Source of the DNA: Plasmodium brasilianum
Taxonomy: Eukaryota > Apicomplexa > Aconoidasida > Haemosporida > Plasmodiidae
Length of the DNA: 64,000 nucleotides
Assembly (NCBI RefSeq): GCF_023973825.1
Contig: NC_090119.1
Location: forward strand, 663,001 to 727,000
Direction of reading: 5' to 3'
Shown here: one piece after another, positions 1-13,613 of the stretch
How the letters are laid out: every line of letters starts with the position of its first letter
Numbering within the stretch: the stretch's first letter is position 1
Position numbers and translations under genes: made by a program
The notes under the pieces: generated by a model
What the model was told of the DNA's origin: nothing
Databases searched by the model: none
Seen by the model: the letters and a program-made list of their open reading frames with translations, nothing else

Positions 1-1
1 G

Positions 2-370
2 GTACTAAAAAAATACCAATTACGCATTTTAACACCTATAATATTGTTAATTTTGTTATCAATATCACTAATATTAGATTATTGCTTTAATTGTGGTCTT
101 GCAAGGGGGTTGTATAAATTATTAAGCTTTTCTTTAGGCAAGGGAGCGATGGGGAAATTTCACACATCCTTGAAGAGTTATATAGATTCACTTTTCAACT
201 ATACACCTCAAGGAGATGGGGCATCTAATATTTTATATATAACACCTTTTTTTCGTTTTCTAATATATTTTACATCCTTCGTCATATTCGGTATCATAAT
301 AATATCAGGAATTTTATATTACCATAAAAAAGTTAAAAAATATGAAAAAATTATATACAGGAAAAGATAA
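2..370 (+). CDS. Fam-l-like exported membrane protein, 3' end only (5' cut by window edge)
   Basis: This is the last 122 codons of an exon 2; the signal exon, intron and export motif lie outside the window. The frame is open from base 2 to the TAA at 368-370. It begins in the KKYxLR stretch that precedes the first membrane segment in the other fam-l-like copies here. That segment covers about residues 9-28 of the visible part. A polar loop starting with a C-x-x-CGL motif follows, then a second membrane segment (about 85-107) and the family tail HKKVKKYEK ending in RKR. The closest matches in the window are the genes ending at 40278 and 50338. The product is expected to be exported to the infected red cell, with two membrane passes. 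Its exact function is unknown. The call is firm for the family and open for the missing 5' part. Confidence 0.85.
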   Translation, partial: VLKKYQLRILTPIILLILLSISLILDYCFNCGLARGLYKLLSFSLGKGAMGKFHTSLKSYIDSLFNYTPQGDGASNILYITPFFRFLIYFTSFVIFGIIIISGILYYHKKVKKYEKIIYRKR

Positions 371-3052
371 AATGAATAGCATAACATGTATTTCTGTTTT
401 TGTAATTAAGATTTTAAAATAAAGTTACTTCTGTAATACCTTTAGTAATGCACTTATTAAGCATAGTTATAATTGGTTATCTTTTACAAATGAACTTACA
501 TATACAGGGTATATTTAATATATAACGGGAAAAATGTATTTTATAAGATTTTTGTGAATTTCAACATTTTCATATTTATCAATTCGTATTACAATGCATC
601 TTTTTGGATTCACTATATTTTATCTTTTTGTATATTTAATCTTGTATTTATATCGATTTACATGTACAGTATATGTGTGCATGTGTATTATAAATAATGT
701 ATAACAGCAAAATTAATATAATTTTTTTTGATACATGATAATTTATATTTGATATATAAAGATTTTTTTTGTATTCTTTGTTGTGTTCTAGTTTAAAATA
801 ATTATATTTTTCTGTTATAAAGAAAATGTATTATTAGTTTTAAGACATCAATAAATATGTCTCCTTTAGTATTTAATGATAGGAGGTAAATATAATTTTT
901 TGGAATGACATATATATTTATATAATTAAAAAAATTTAATATTTATTCTATAAAAAAAGCTTCCTGAAAAATGTGTTATGAAAAATAATTATAGGAAATA
1001 CCTTTTTAATATATTTTTATTTTTTTTATATGATGTGCATTTTAGGTCATTCATAGTTAATAAAAAAATATATTTATTAAACAACTATTATTTATAATAC
1101 TTTAAGAATTTGTGATTCTATATCTTTACATTTTAATGAATAGTTAAATTCATTTTTTATATTTTCTTAATTATTGTGTTATTTCCATTTTGTCAAATTA
1201 AGTTTAATATATAGTGTATTAAAAATTTGTAAAGAAAAAACTATATATTTTTTTTTAATTTTGTCATATTTAAAAAGTTAATTTAATGAATTAATGTTAA
1301 GTATATATCTATAGTAATACATATAAATTCCATTTTTCTTTGTTTTTTCATAATAGGATCATTTAAATAGGTGATTATATTGGTAAAAAGCTAAATATCA
1401 CTATGGGTAATGAAAAAGTACATATTTTTTCTACAATAATATAATGATTTGTAGGAATTTCTTTGTATGTAATTTACTAATGTATATTTCTATATTTTTA
1501 TTAAGATTAAATTCTATTTTAAATGTCTGTAAAAATATGTATTGTTTATATTGACAATTAGTAATAAATTTATATTTAAAATATCATTTTTAAAATAATA
1601 TAAAATAAAAATTAGAGAATTCTCTTTTTATTCGTAATTAATAAATAAATAATTTTATTTTTTTCATTAAATAAGGTTTAATAAGGTTCGATTAATAGAT
1701 TACAATTTTTGTTTGTGCAATATATATCTAAATAAGTTTAAGTCATAATGTTTACCTTGCAATCAGTTTGTGTGTATTCTTATTTAATAAATTTTATTTT
1801 ATATAAATTCATATAAAAAGTTTTACTATAATATTAAAATATGCTTAATTTTCACAAATAAATACAATTAAAAATGCATTGTTTATTCTGTGATATTAAT
1901 CATGCATAATTTTTTTTTTTTTATAGTATATATATATAGGAGATGTAGAAAAAGAAATTGACATATATGGAAAATTCTTAATGGAGAAATGAAAATATGC
2001 ATAACAAGAATTTTAATACAAGAAATAATTGCTCTCATAATTTAATTTTTGTTTTTTTTTGCTAATATTAAGTATTACTATAATATGTTAAAATATACTA
2101 GTTAATACAGATAATACTTCTATGTATAGATATATAGAATAATTTTCCTGTGATATATTGCTTTTTTGTATTTTCAATTAAATAAGTATATTTAGAACAA
2201 ATTTAATTAAAGAAAAGAAAAATTTATAAATTAAAAAAATAATATTTATAAATAATGGATAACATATATTAAAAAATTTAAATTTACAAAAATTAAGGTA
2301 CAATAATAAAAAATAAATTCCTATGTTTTTTAAATAAATATATATTCGTAGATTGGTAGATCCATATAAATTAGATTAACTACATTTAGAATATGGAAAA
2401 ATTGTGTATAATTAAGGTGTAACTAAAGAATAGGATATAATTAGTATAGCATAAATGTTTTTTGTTATATATTATTATATGGATTAATCATTAGTATTTA
2501 TTGGGAACAATAAATAATTGTTCTAAAATATATTTACTATAAAATTTGAATTACTAATAAGATAAATTCTTCAAAATTATTAATAAATGATTTAATATAT
2601 AGAGCAATATATTATATATATATATACATATATACTCTAAAGATACTCTATTGTGTGTAAAATGAATATATATATATAAAGGATATCACACATAATTTTA
2701 TTAGATGGTTCTTATAAGGATCATAAAAATTATTTGATTTGAACAATAGATTAAATAGTTACATAATATATTTAGAATATTTATGAATAAATTAAAATTA
2801 TTTTATAATAATGTAAGTTCTTTTCTTTTTTTACATAACATTAGAATACAAATAATATAATACATTTCTAAAGTTATATTTCTTTATATAAATAGTAAAA
2901 ACGATTCCCATTATATGATTTTTACTAAGTATAAATCAAACAATAAAAAATTTGTCTTTAAGTAAATATAACAATGATTTTAATAGGGATTATACTATAT
3001 TATTTTTATGTTTTTCCTTAGCGAATATATAAGAATATTATAAATTTATATC
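371..3052. other. Gene-free interval after the first gene
   Basis: No gene is supported here. Near 971 (about 600 bases after the stop) the sequence TTATGAAAAATAATTATAGG matches the shared downstream box of this gene set. Near 2600-2650 and 2771-2810 lie upstream-type boxes that belong to the pseudogene starting at 3053. The rest is A/T-rich with short homopolymers and (TA)n. Confidence 0.6.
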
Positions 3053-3896
3053 GAGGAATAGAAAATTATGTTAATCATATTTAAAAAAAAATTTTTTTTT
3101 ATCCTTGTAGTATTGATATGTTATTTTTATAATAATGTGGCATAATACTTACATATAAGTATATCTGTATTATTCGTATTTTTTTGTGTTTTATTTTAGT
3201 TAATACGGTTTCTTTATCGTTAGATAATTTATTCTGTTAAATAAGAAATATTTATATTATATTTTTGAACATTTCTAACAAAATTTTATATGAATATTAA
3301 AATCTATGTAAATGATTATGTACAAGAAATTATCGATTAATAGCAAAAAATAAACCGAATAAAGATTCATATATTCTAGGACTAAAAGAAGAATACCACA
3401 TAGTGGAAAGAGAGCCGAAGAAAAAGACAGTGAATCTAATAGAAATTCATTAAAGGTGTAATATTATACAGATGTTATAGATTTTAATAAAGGAATGTTT
3501 CATGGAAAGCATTTCCATTTTGGAAAATATGTAATCAAAAATATATATTGTGACGAACTTCTTGAAAATAATAGGTGAATTTTTGATATAACATTAAAAT
3601 AAATAAAATTTAGAAATTACGGCTTTGGAATTGCCATATTTCTTCTTTTTTCCTGTTTTCGATTAGGATACATGATATTATATCATTGTAAATTGTTGGA
3701 AGTGATAAGGGGAAAGCATATGAGTTTAGAATCAGTTTTTTATGAAAAACAGCAGGAAGTATTAAAGTCTTCGGAAATGCGTATAATATTATATATCACA
3801 GGTATCATTATGTTGTCTGTTATACTTATAGGAGAAATTTATAGAATCTTAAGAAGTAAAGAAAAATATAAAAAAATTAAGTTGGTAACTGATTAA
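3053..3896 (+). pseudogene. Decayed fam-m-like exported protein gene
   Basis: Both exons of a fam-m-like gene can be followed, but neither is intact. In exon 1 (about 3053-3139) the usual ATG-GAA-CAA start reads GAG-GAA-TAG, so the start codon is lost and codon 3 is a stop. The signal-like hydrophobic run follows. The splice donor reads GC where the siblings have GT, and the acceptor AG near 3270-3276 is not preserved. In exon 2 the YRL export motif is present at about 3330. A one-base deletion after GAAGAA near 3392 shifts the frame. Later in-frame stops occur at the TAA near 3458, the TGA near 3576 and the TAA near 3599. The family blocks GMFxGKHFHF, IKFRNYGFG, a second membrane segment and KEKYKKIKL ending at 3896 are still readable. 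This is an inactive copy. The open stretch from 3672 is the undamaged C-terminal part of the relic. Confidence 0.85.
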
Positions 3897-6422
3897 AAGA
3901 ATATTAACGAATATGTATTTTTTTTTAAGAAAATTTTTAACGTGAAATAACATCTACAATATCTTTAGTGATATATCCTTAATAAAAACACATTTTGTTG
4001 TCATAATAACATAAATGTATGTATGCATACCTTTTTTTTTAATGAAAAACATAAATAAGTTGTTTTTTTTTTGTAAAATTAATTGTTCTCATATTTTTTA
4101 TTTTGTATTTCAAAGCATTATTTATGTTTATTATATATGGACTAATGCCTATAATAATCTTTCTAAATGTTTTTCTGAGAAAAATATATAGCTGTTCTTT
4201 AGAAAGGATATAAAATATGGAAATTTATAGAACTTTTATAATTTGCATTTGTAATAAAAATTTGTGCTTTATATTTTTCTACTTTTTTTAGATTAAAATT
4301 GGTTTTTATTCAGTTTATTAGTTAATGTGTTATTTATTAAAATTAATAGTAAATAGTTCTTTCGTTTTTTTATTAAATATAATTGAACGTATTTTATTGT
4401 ATTGATATATATGTATAAATATATATATATATTTTTTTGAACATGATAATTACAATATAAAATACGTTTTATGAGAAAAATTATAGAAAATAAATTTATT
4501 ATAAAAAACCTTAGAATTTAATTTTTTTGCATAGTATGAATGTTCTATTATAACTATATAATAAAAAAATATATTTAAATATAGATTACTAATAATCGTT
4601 TTTTAACTGGGATATTATAATTTTTTATAAATGTATAAAAATTTACATGAACTTATATCTTTACTTTTATCTTAATTGTGGTGTTAATTAAGTTTTACAA
4701 AATTATCAATATGTATATATATATATATAATACTGAAAACTTAAAACTATATATATTATATATTGTTACTATTTTCTATTTAGTTATATGATTAAATTAA
4801 GAAATTATAATTAATCAGGTATTCATATGTAATATATATACATACTTTCTTATTACTTTAACATAATTATAAACTTCTAAAAATGTTATAAATAAATAAA
4901 CTTTCATATTGTATTAATAGTTAAAAGAAATATATGTTTTCTCTAATGTTTTCGTCATATGCTGTTATTTTTTTATGTATTTGTTTTTTATTTTATGGAA
5001 GTCTATATATATGATAAGGATTTAATATTATTTCAAAGATATATAAAATGCATATTAATTATATTGATAATTACTATATCGTCCATATTCATAACGCTAA
5101 TTTTATAAGTAAATTTATTAGAAAATATAATCTTTATTTATGTATAGTTAATAAATGTAGGTTTAATTTTCAAGTTACTCATAAGAAATATTCAACATTT
5201 TTTAGTGCAATTTTAGTTCTAGTAGTAAATGTATGGGGGTAAATATTGATTTTCTGTATAACTACGGCGTTTCCATAAATACGAGGACACGTATATTTAT
5301 TATTATAACTGCGTAATTGTTTATATAATTTTATATATAAAATATATTAAATAAATATTATAATTTATACTGATAAAAAAGAAGATATATAATTTCAATC
5401 AATTCAAAACTAAAAAAATAAATTATTGAACAGAGTTTATTCTGATAATACATTTAATATGAAATTTACTTCTTTTTTTTTTCTTTTTTTTTTTTTATTA
5501 ATATAATAGCATTTATAAGTATGTATATTTAATTAAATTATGATAATAAATTATGTAGAAGTATTTTAAGACTTCTTTTGTGCAAATGTTGGAATGAATT
5601 ATACTCATACATTGTAAATTTCAAAAATTATTATAAAAGAATAAAAAATTATTAATTTAATTACCTTTAAAATATATAATGTTTTATATATTTGGTAGTA
5701 TATTATGAATTGAACTTTCAAATTATATTATGGACCCAAAAAAGTATGTATACTTTTACGAAGTATTTAATGCACAAGATATAAATAATAAGGCACAACA
5801 GCTTATACATAGTACATTTTTCTTTATTTATTATCACTATTCATATATAATCGCAATAATTAATATTATTTCGCAATTATAACAAGAATACACAAAAGAA
5901 AATTATAATAAATAAGAATTATTAGCAAAGAAAATTTTTTAAATTACTTGTTATTACCTCAATATGTGGAATAATATATTATCTATATTCTATATATTTT
6001 ATAGTGTTTATATTGTATATATTCTATATAAACTTAATATTTATATAAACTAGGTATTATTATATTTTCTTTTCCTTTTATTATTTAGATTAATGATAAA
6101 GTATTATTTAATTATTCTATTGCATTAAATTATTAAAATGTATAATGTGAATATACTTGAAACAATTAAAATTATTTATTTTAATGAAAATTAGTTTTCT
6201 AAAGGTAAAATTAATATAAAATTTTAATAATATATATTTATATTCATTTATCTTTGTGTCTATTGTCAAAAACACTATTGTTATTTATATTATGTTTTTA
6301 TGGGGAGATAATAAAATTTTTTTTTTTTTTTTAATTAATATGGTATCCTTTATTATTATATGTATATACATTATTACTAATTTTTTTTGTACTGAATATA
6401 TTGCAATATTGATATTTTAAAA
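3897..6422. other. Gene-free interval with flank boxes
   Basis: TTTTATGAGAAAAATTATAG near 4467, about 570 bases after the pseudogene stop, is the downstream box shared with other copies. A 64-codon open stretch at 5048-5242 has no family resemblance and is treated as chance. The last 450 bases carry the upstream boxes of the next gene. Otherwise I see only A/T-rich simple sequence. Confidence 0.6.
6021..6050 (+). promoter_or_regulatory. Upstream box of the fam-l gene at 6423
   Basis: ATTCTATATAAAC starts about 402 bases before the ATG and is preceded by repeated CTATATTCTATAT-like runs from 5980. The same 13-mer occurs 408 bases upstream of the fam-m gene at 53838. Equivalent boxes are seen before most two-exon genes here. 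A promoter role is inferred from conservation and spacing only. Confidence 0.4.
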
Positions 6423-7393
6423 ATGAAACAAAAAATTAAGTTACTTTTCTTTATTAAAATTACTCTCTTTATATATTTAAATTGGATATGCCATTTTATC
6501 ATTGATGTGGTTTGATAAAATTATTTGCTCGTAATTACATTATTTTTATTTTTTGTGATTAATTTTTGTTTACACTGTTTTTTATCTTGAGAATATTTAT
6601 TAATATACATAATATATATTTACATTTTTTGTAGAGCGTGTTAAACAAATCTCCTTATAAGAAGAACGACAATGGAGGTAAACTATCCATAAGAACTTAT
6701 AGATTACTAACGAAACGTAAACAGGATAGGTATTTACATTTTATGCGGTTAAATGAAAAGATGCAGAATAATGAAGAGTACGAAAAAAAGGATATAACTA
6801 ATAACGAAAATGGAGTCAAAAGAATAAACAGAACATCGTATAAAAATTCATTAAACACTGATGATGAATATAAACACTATAAGAGAGATAAATCTTATAT
6901 ATTTGAAACAAAAAAATATTCTTATCTTGAAAAAAAAATATTCAAAGATCTTGATTTTTTTAATTTTCTTAAAAACAACAAAACAATTAGTGATAAAACT
7001 TACAAAAAAGTAATACTTAAAAAGTGTGGATTAAGATTTTCATTACCTTTATTATTGTTAATACTCTTATTAGTATCACTTGCAATAGGTCGTTTTTGGA
7101 ATAGTGGACTTATAAAAGGGGCATTTTCAGTAGTGACCAACATCTATGGGGATGAAAATTGGATCTCCCATTTTGGCTCATGGTTAAAGAGTACCTCACC
7201 TTTTTCTGAGTTGTTCAAAGTTATGAAAGATCAAAAAGTTGTACACAAATTTGTAACGAATTTTTTTGGTTATTTAATATATGTTGTACCCATTATTTTA
7301 TTGGGATTTATTTTTATTTTAGCGGTTGTTTATTATCATAAGAAAGTTAAGAAATATGAAAGAATTAAATTCAGGAAAAGGCTAAATGTATAG
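6423..7393 (+). CDS. Fam-l-like exported membrane protein, intact
   Basis: This is a two-exon gene encoding 281 residues: exon 1 at 6423-6509, intron at 6510-6634 (GTTTGA donor, TTTTTTGTAG acceptor) and exon 2 at 6635-7393. Exon 1 encodes the 29-residue hydrophobic leader starting MKQKIKLLFF, typical of this set. The export-type motif RLLTK lies at residues 52-56. It fits RxL but has K where the classical PEXEL has E, Q or D. The fam-l block YSYLEKKIFKDLDFFNF follows, then a membrane segment at about 163-181, a polar loop of about 57 residues, a second membrane segment at about 239-262, and the tail YYHKKVKKYERIKFRKR. The product is expected to be exported into the host red cell as a two-pass protein. 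Its molecular function is unknown. The start is chosen because the ATG-AAA-CAA leader aligns with the sibling genes. No damage is seen. Confidence 0.92.
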
Positions 7394-10300
7394 TATGGGA
7401 TATATTTCTGTAATTATATCTTTAATAAAACTAACGTCTTTAATATCTATAGGTATATATATATATATATGCTATACTTATAATTTCTTAATTTTTATAA
7501 ATGCACGTTCTTGCATATATCTTTTTTTACATACAATAGTCAGGATATAGGATCTTATATTTTTTGAGAATTTGAATTTTATAATATTTTTAAATATGTA
7601 TTTTAATGAATCGTTTAAATTTAATTAGATATTATATTTCATTGTATATATATATATATATATATATATTTCTATATAATGTATATGCCTGAGCGTTATA
7701 TCAAATATAAAATAGAACAATTCATGTAATTTTATTGATGTCTTATGTTAATTTACATTTGAACAATTATAAAGGATGCCTTTTAATATTTTTCCTTTTT
7801 CTGTTTAAAATTATTATTTGTTGGCGAAATTAAAAAAAATTATTATTGTTTTAAAATTGAAAATAAATGTGTCCTTTTTTTTTTCAATATATTCAATCGT
7901 ATATATTTTGTAGTATTGATATAAATAAATATATATACCTATATATATTATACTTTTAAATAAGCCGTAAAAGTTATATTTTTGTATAAGAAAGAATAAG
8001 TACAACAAAAGATTACTTTAATACAAAGGGAGTATCAAATCATATTAATAAAACTGAGTGTTACGTGTATATGAATGAATCATTATATAAGCATTTTGAT
8101 TTGTTTAATAAATAATGCAAGAAAACCACGAGAAAAGTATGCGTATTTAAAAATATTAATATTTTACATTTATTATAAATGTAAAATAAATTTTTAAAGA
8201 AATAAATAGATTTTTAAGAACTAAGTATATATTATAATAATCAAATTAACTGGGTTTTATATCATTTTTCCCAATAACTTCTATATATGCATAATAACTC
8301 ATAGTATCCTTGAACAAATAGTTTACTCTATGGATTAATTAGAAAAATAAGTAATTTATATAGAAATAAATACGACTAAAAATCATAATATTATAAACGG
8401 AACATGAATTATATCATTTAATCTATTCATTTGTAATATTATTTAAAATATATATTATTATAAGGACATGATATAGTGTTTAAATTTTAAGAGTATAGAA
8501 AAAAAAATGTAACATTTTTATAATAAATAAATTAAAGAATGATGCATTACTGAATACATGTGAATTAAATTTCCATTGTAGTTGTAAAAATATGTTCATT
8601 ATTTCTAAGAAAAAAATATTGAAGGAAAAAATATGAAATACATTATATGGGTAAACAATGATCATTTTTTATTAAAGGACCAATACATTAATAAAAATGA
8701 TATATTTATAGCAATGCAGTAACACAAATAATGTTGAATATTCATTTGAATAAGAGATATATTGCAAAATTAATATATTTATATATACGTATATTCTTAA
8801 TACACATCATAGTTATTTTTTTATGAAGAAAATATAATATATTATGAATAAATTAATTGTATATCATACTTTATTTTTATAAAGTTAATCAGACAATTAT
8901 ATACGTAATTAATAAGGAAAAATATTCAAATGTAGGTTAAGAATAAATGAACTTTTATAAGATTGACAAATCCCTTATATAAGCAAATGTTTTATAAGAT
9001 TTTTTTATAAATATAGTACATTTTTTTAATGGTCATATATATGTATTATTAAAAATTCTTAAATTGAGTTAAAGATTATTTTACAGGAAACATTTACTTT
9101 GAGTAAACAAATGAAACGATCAAATTATCATAAGAACAACTGATAACTAAATAAAAATCTCTGAAAATGTCACAACACTGTAAATAGATTAAAACAATAA
9201 AAATATTATGTTAATTTTTATAAATTTTTTTTTTTGCAATTTAAAAATAGTATTAAATATTTAATTGTTTTATCTAAGTTATAATTCGTTAATTACTTCT
9301 TTAAAAAAGTTATATTATAGAATAAAATATAATATTATTGTGTTACTTAATTGCCATAATAATTTGTACATATGTTATATTTATAACTATCTGTATGTCC
9401 GTTATGGTACATAAATTTCAGAATAATCTGAATACAACATATCTATTCTCATAAATATATTTTTAACAAAAAACTATTTATATATGTTAATTGTTTACAT
9501 TAGATTTTCAAATTATGTACCTCATATTATGAAAGGGTTAAACAATAAAAACTAAATTATTAGCTTTAAAACTGTCAATAAAAAAATTACTAAAGCACAT
9601 GTTTTAGTAAATTTTATAGTTGATCTCACTTATTTTCCTATGAATGTGTTATAACTTGTGTATCATTTTTATTTAAAAATTATTTAATTTGAAATATTAT
9701 TAAATCGATGTATTAGCATGTAATATATCAAAATTAATTTTATTTTAATCCCTATTTTTTTTTTGTTTTCTTTTTGTATTAATATTTGTTCTCAATATAT
9801 TTATAAAATTAAAAAAAAAAAAAAAAAAAGTTAGACTAATTAAAAATTACATAATTTAGAAATAAATGTATAAAACAAACACAATAAAAAATTAAATTTT
9901 TAAAAATTTATACAAAAAAAAAATGTTTTTTATTTTCCTTTAAAATATATATTTATTCATAGATTAAATAGTACTTTACAAGTTATATTCTCTAAATAAA
10001 TTATAGTCTATAGCAGAATATATTTAGTTAAGTATCAATTTAGGAAAATATTATAGTTTATGTATTATAACTCTTTGTAATAACGCTTTTTTTATCGTTT
10101 ATTATTACTATTATTATATTTTTAGAACAAAATATATTTTTTAACAATAATAAGCTTATTTTTATAATTATAATGGTATACATTTAGAATTATTATATAG
10201 AAAACTTAATGAAATTAGTTATTGTTCTCTTATTATATATAACAGTATAATATCTATATTCTATAGGTTATATATGATAAATGAAATCAATATTTCTAAA

Positions 10301-10687
10301 TATTAAGAAAACTCATATTTTTATTTTTTTAAATTTGTTTAAAAGAAAAATTTATTCAATGCCTCTTCTAAGTGAAATAATTAACTTATACATTTTGTAC
10401 ATATGTGAATAAATTAAAATAATATAATTTTTAATAAATTTAAATTTTTAAAAATAATCTTATAAAATTTTATAATAGCTTTCTAAATGTATTTTTTTTT
10501 TTTTTTTTTTTTTTCTGTATTGCAAAAATGTACCATAGTAATATACATTTTATTACGTTTTTATAAAAAAATAACAAAAGAAAAATAAAAAAAAATAAAC
10601 TTAGTAACTGTTATTATTACAAGTGTATTATATTAATGATTATTTTTTTGGTTTAATGTATATATTACAATATTAAGGAAATATAAC
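7394..10687. other. Gene-free interval
   Basis: This holds A/T-rich sequence with (TA)n tracts near 7650 and a long A run near 9812. Minus-strand open stretches at 7814-8008 and 8480-8665 lack family signatures and look like chance. The final 450 bases carry the promoter-like boxes of the next gene. Confidence 0.6.
10258..10304 (+). promoter_or_regulatory. Upstream box with 17-mer, gene at 10688
   Basis: CAATATTTCTAAATATT begins at 10288, 400 bases before the ATG, just after ATTCTATAGG at 10258. The identical 17-mer lies 394 bases before the starts at 34139 and 53838. This suggests a shared promoter element or a remnant of whole-unit duplication. Confidence 0.45.
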
Positions 10688-11634
10688 ATGGAACAAAAAA
10701 TTAAATTACTCTTTTTTATTAAAATTATTACGTTTATTTATTTAACTCGGTTGTGTCTTTTTTATAATGATACAGTATAATAAAATTTTTTTATTATAAT
10801 TTTTTAATTAGTGTTTTTTGCTTCTATTTTTATTATCTCTATTAGACTGAGATTATTTGTTTTTTTAAATAACATATATTCACTTTGTTTTTTTAGAATA
10901 ATTTAAACAAGTTTTTGGGTGCAATAGAAAATTTTGATAGAATATTATATGTTAGAAATTATCGATTACTAGGACACAATGGAAAGGAAATATTTTTTAA
11001 AATTGGAGTGTCAAAGGAAGAGATACCATATTGTATTAAGAAAACGAATGAAAAAAGTAACAAAAATAAAATTTCATATTTATGTAAAAGTTCATTAACT
11101 AATAATGGATGGTCGAAGAAACCTATGAAATATAATAAAAAGATATTTAATACAACGCATTCCCATATAGAAAAGAATTTTTTGAATGCACTTGATAAAA
11201 TGTGTTTTTTGAAAAAGATCAGAATAAATAATGATGAGACTTACAGAAAATTAAAAAATAAAAAATACAGATTACGACTTAGTTTCCTTTTATTAGTTTT
11301 TTTGTTTGTATTAATGATACCTGTACTAGATTCATCATTAACATATTGGGGACCCAAAAATGGGTTATTGGGGGCAATGGGATTATTATCAACGCGTACT
11401 CCTATATCAGGTTCGTGTTTAACTGGCGGTGATATTAAAGTAAGTGGGCTTATAGCAACATGGTTTCAACTAAGTGCTAAGAGTTTTATTGCAATAGAAA
11501 CGACATTGAGTATTCTTTTATATTGTGTGCCTTTCTTGATATTAGCTATAATAATTTTATTAGTGGTTGTTTATTACTATAAAAATTCTATAAAAAATCA
11601 AAAAATTAAGTTTAAAGAAACGTTCTATGAATAA
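10688..11634 (+). CDS. Divergent fam-l-like exported membrane protein
   Basis: This two-exon gene encodes 274 residues. Exon 1 is 10688-10774 (leader starting MEQKIKLLFFIK), the intron is 10775-10896 with a GTATAA donor and a TTTTTTAG acceptor, and exon 2 runs from 10897 to the TAA ending at 11634. The export-type motif is RLLGH at residues 52-56, an unusual fifth residue. The family block before the first membrane segment is strongly diverged (SHIEKNFLNALDKMCFL in place of YSYLEKKIFKELDYENF), while KKYRLRLSF and the two membrane segments (about 157-173 and 231-255) are kept. The tail is YYYKNSIKNQKIKFK rather than YYHKKVKKYEKIKF. The loop motif GLLGAMGLLST resembles the loop of the next gene, so the two look like tandem paralogs. 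Its role is unknown beyond probable export to the red cell. Confidence 0.88.
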
Positions 11635-13613
11635 TAAGATATACGTGTTTTTGTAAAGAAGCCTTCAATATAAAATAATATATATAATATCATTAATGAT
11701 ATATTTAGGAAACACACTCATAATTATTTATATATTATAAATATATTTTACATACCTTACCTACTTTATATGTTACAGTAAAAAAATATGCTATTTATTT
11801 TTTTTATGAATTAAAATATTCAACTTTTTCTCATTGTATATTTTATAGTATATTTTCATATAAATGAAATATTATAGATTAAAATATTTATGTTTTTGTT
11901 ATTAAGTAGATTCTTAAAAAATATATACGTCTGTTTCTTAAGTTTAATTTATAATTGCATAATTCGTATGTAATTTTATTGAAGACGTAACTTAATATCT
12001 ATTTTAACTATAAACAGTTCTGCTTCTTATATTTTGTGCATTTTAGTATAATGATTATGTGGTGTTTTAATTTAATAAGTATACTATTAGTATTATGTTA
12101 AAAATAAATATAAATATAAATTGTTTTGTATTTTTTAAAATTAAATAGTACATATTTTGTTGTACCGATATGCAATTTTTTTTTTTTTTTTTATTTCTTA
12201 ATTCTTTTCAAGGAATTATAATATTTTATAAATAGAACAATTGTAAAAATTTTTATTTATGATGATTACAATAATTTCATGTGCATAAATTATATTTATA
12301 ATTATCTGTTTGAGATTTCCAATATATAATAATATAAATATATGAAAAAAAAATTTTTTTTTTACTTATATTCGTTTTTAGGAAAATAATATTTATATGT
12401 ACATTGATTACGGTTGATTATAAATCCGATGTAAAGTATATTCTTGATAATGTATGATTGTAAAATATAATATATAAGTTCAAAATTTGGTAAATTATAA
12501 ATTATTAATTCATATATCTTAGGAACTCATAATTTTATTCCTTCTTATACCTTATTGTAAAATTATAAACTATATATTATTTTTATCTGTAAATTTATTT
12601 TATTACAAATATTATTAAATAAGCAAATTTGTTTCTGATATTTTTATTTATAGAACTATTTCTCAAAATTTATGTTTTTTCAAATTTTCATTTTTTTTTT
12701 TCGTCTTTCTTACTTCATTAATATTTGTTCATATAAATATATATATTTAAAAAAGGAAACTCTAAAAGGTTAAGTAGATATATTTAGAAATATATAATTT
12801 AGGAATAATGATATAATTTTAACCTATATATTAAAAACATATAATTTAAGGTACAAATGTAAAAAAATAAGTTTTATATACATTTGTAGTATCTATGTCT
12901 CGATAAATTAGGTAATATACAATGAATTTGTTTCTTTAAATATATTATAGATCGAAATATAAGGTTTTTTCTTAATCGCAATTTAAAACATGTTTTATAA
13001 CAGATATAAGACAAAAAGTACTTAAAATTAAAGATTTCTTTCTTTGTAATTACTATTATTATATTTCTATAATAATAAATATTATTTAAAAATAACAATG
13101 ACATTTTTCAGACTATTAAGTATATGAATTAGAAATATTAAATGGATAAGACTTTTGAAATTATTAAGTATCTCTTGAATTATAGGAAAAAGGATTATAT
13201 CTGTAGTCTATACCATATATGTTGTAAAATATGTTTAATTCTTCTATATATAAAGAAATCATATATTTTTTATATCTTATTTTAAAACATACTAATAAAG
13301 TATTATATAATTGCTCTACTATAATAAATAATTAATTAATACATTTTAAATATATATAAATGAATTAAAATTATATTATTTTTTTAAAAGTTTATTTTTT
13401 ATATATTGCATTAATACTATATAATTCTATTAGAGTTATTTTATTTTGTCTGTAATATAAAATGCTCTATAGTTATATATATTTAGCGTCTATTTCATGA
13501 ATACGTAATACTAATTAAAAAAATAAATATAGCGCAATTAATCACTGAACGTATATAATGTTTTAATTAGTATTTTTTCATCTAAATATCTGACAATATT
13601 ATGGTTATATATC
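11635..13613. other. Gene-free interval
   Basis: No gene is supported. A minus-strand open stretch at 12874-13104 is rejected as chance. Upstream-type sequence for the next gene is seen near 13200-13260 and as ATGAATTAAAATTATATTAT near 13358. Confidence 0.6.

Noticed and set aside
5048..5242. 64-codon + strand open stretch
   Set aside because: No family motif, no leader plus intron layout, and A/T-biased residues; consistent with chance.
12874..13104. Minus-strand 76-codon open stretch
   Set aside because: Overlaps the upstream region of the gene at 13614 and has no recognisable feature.
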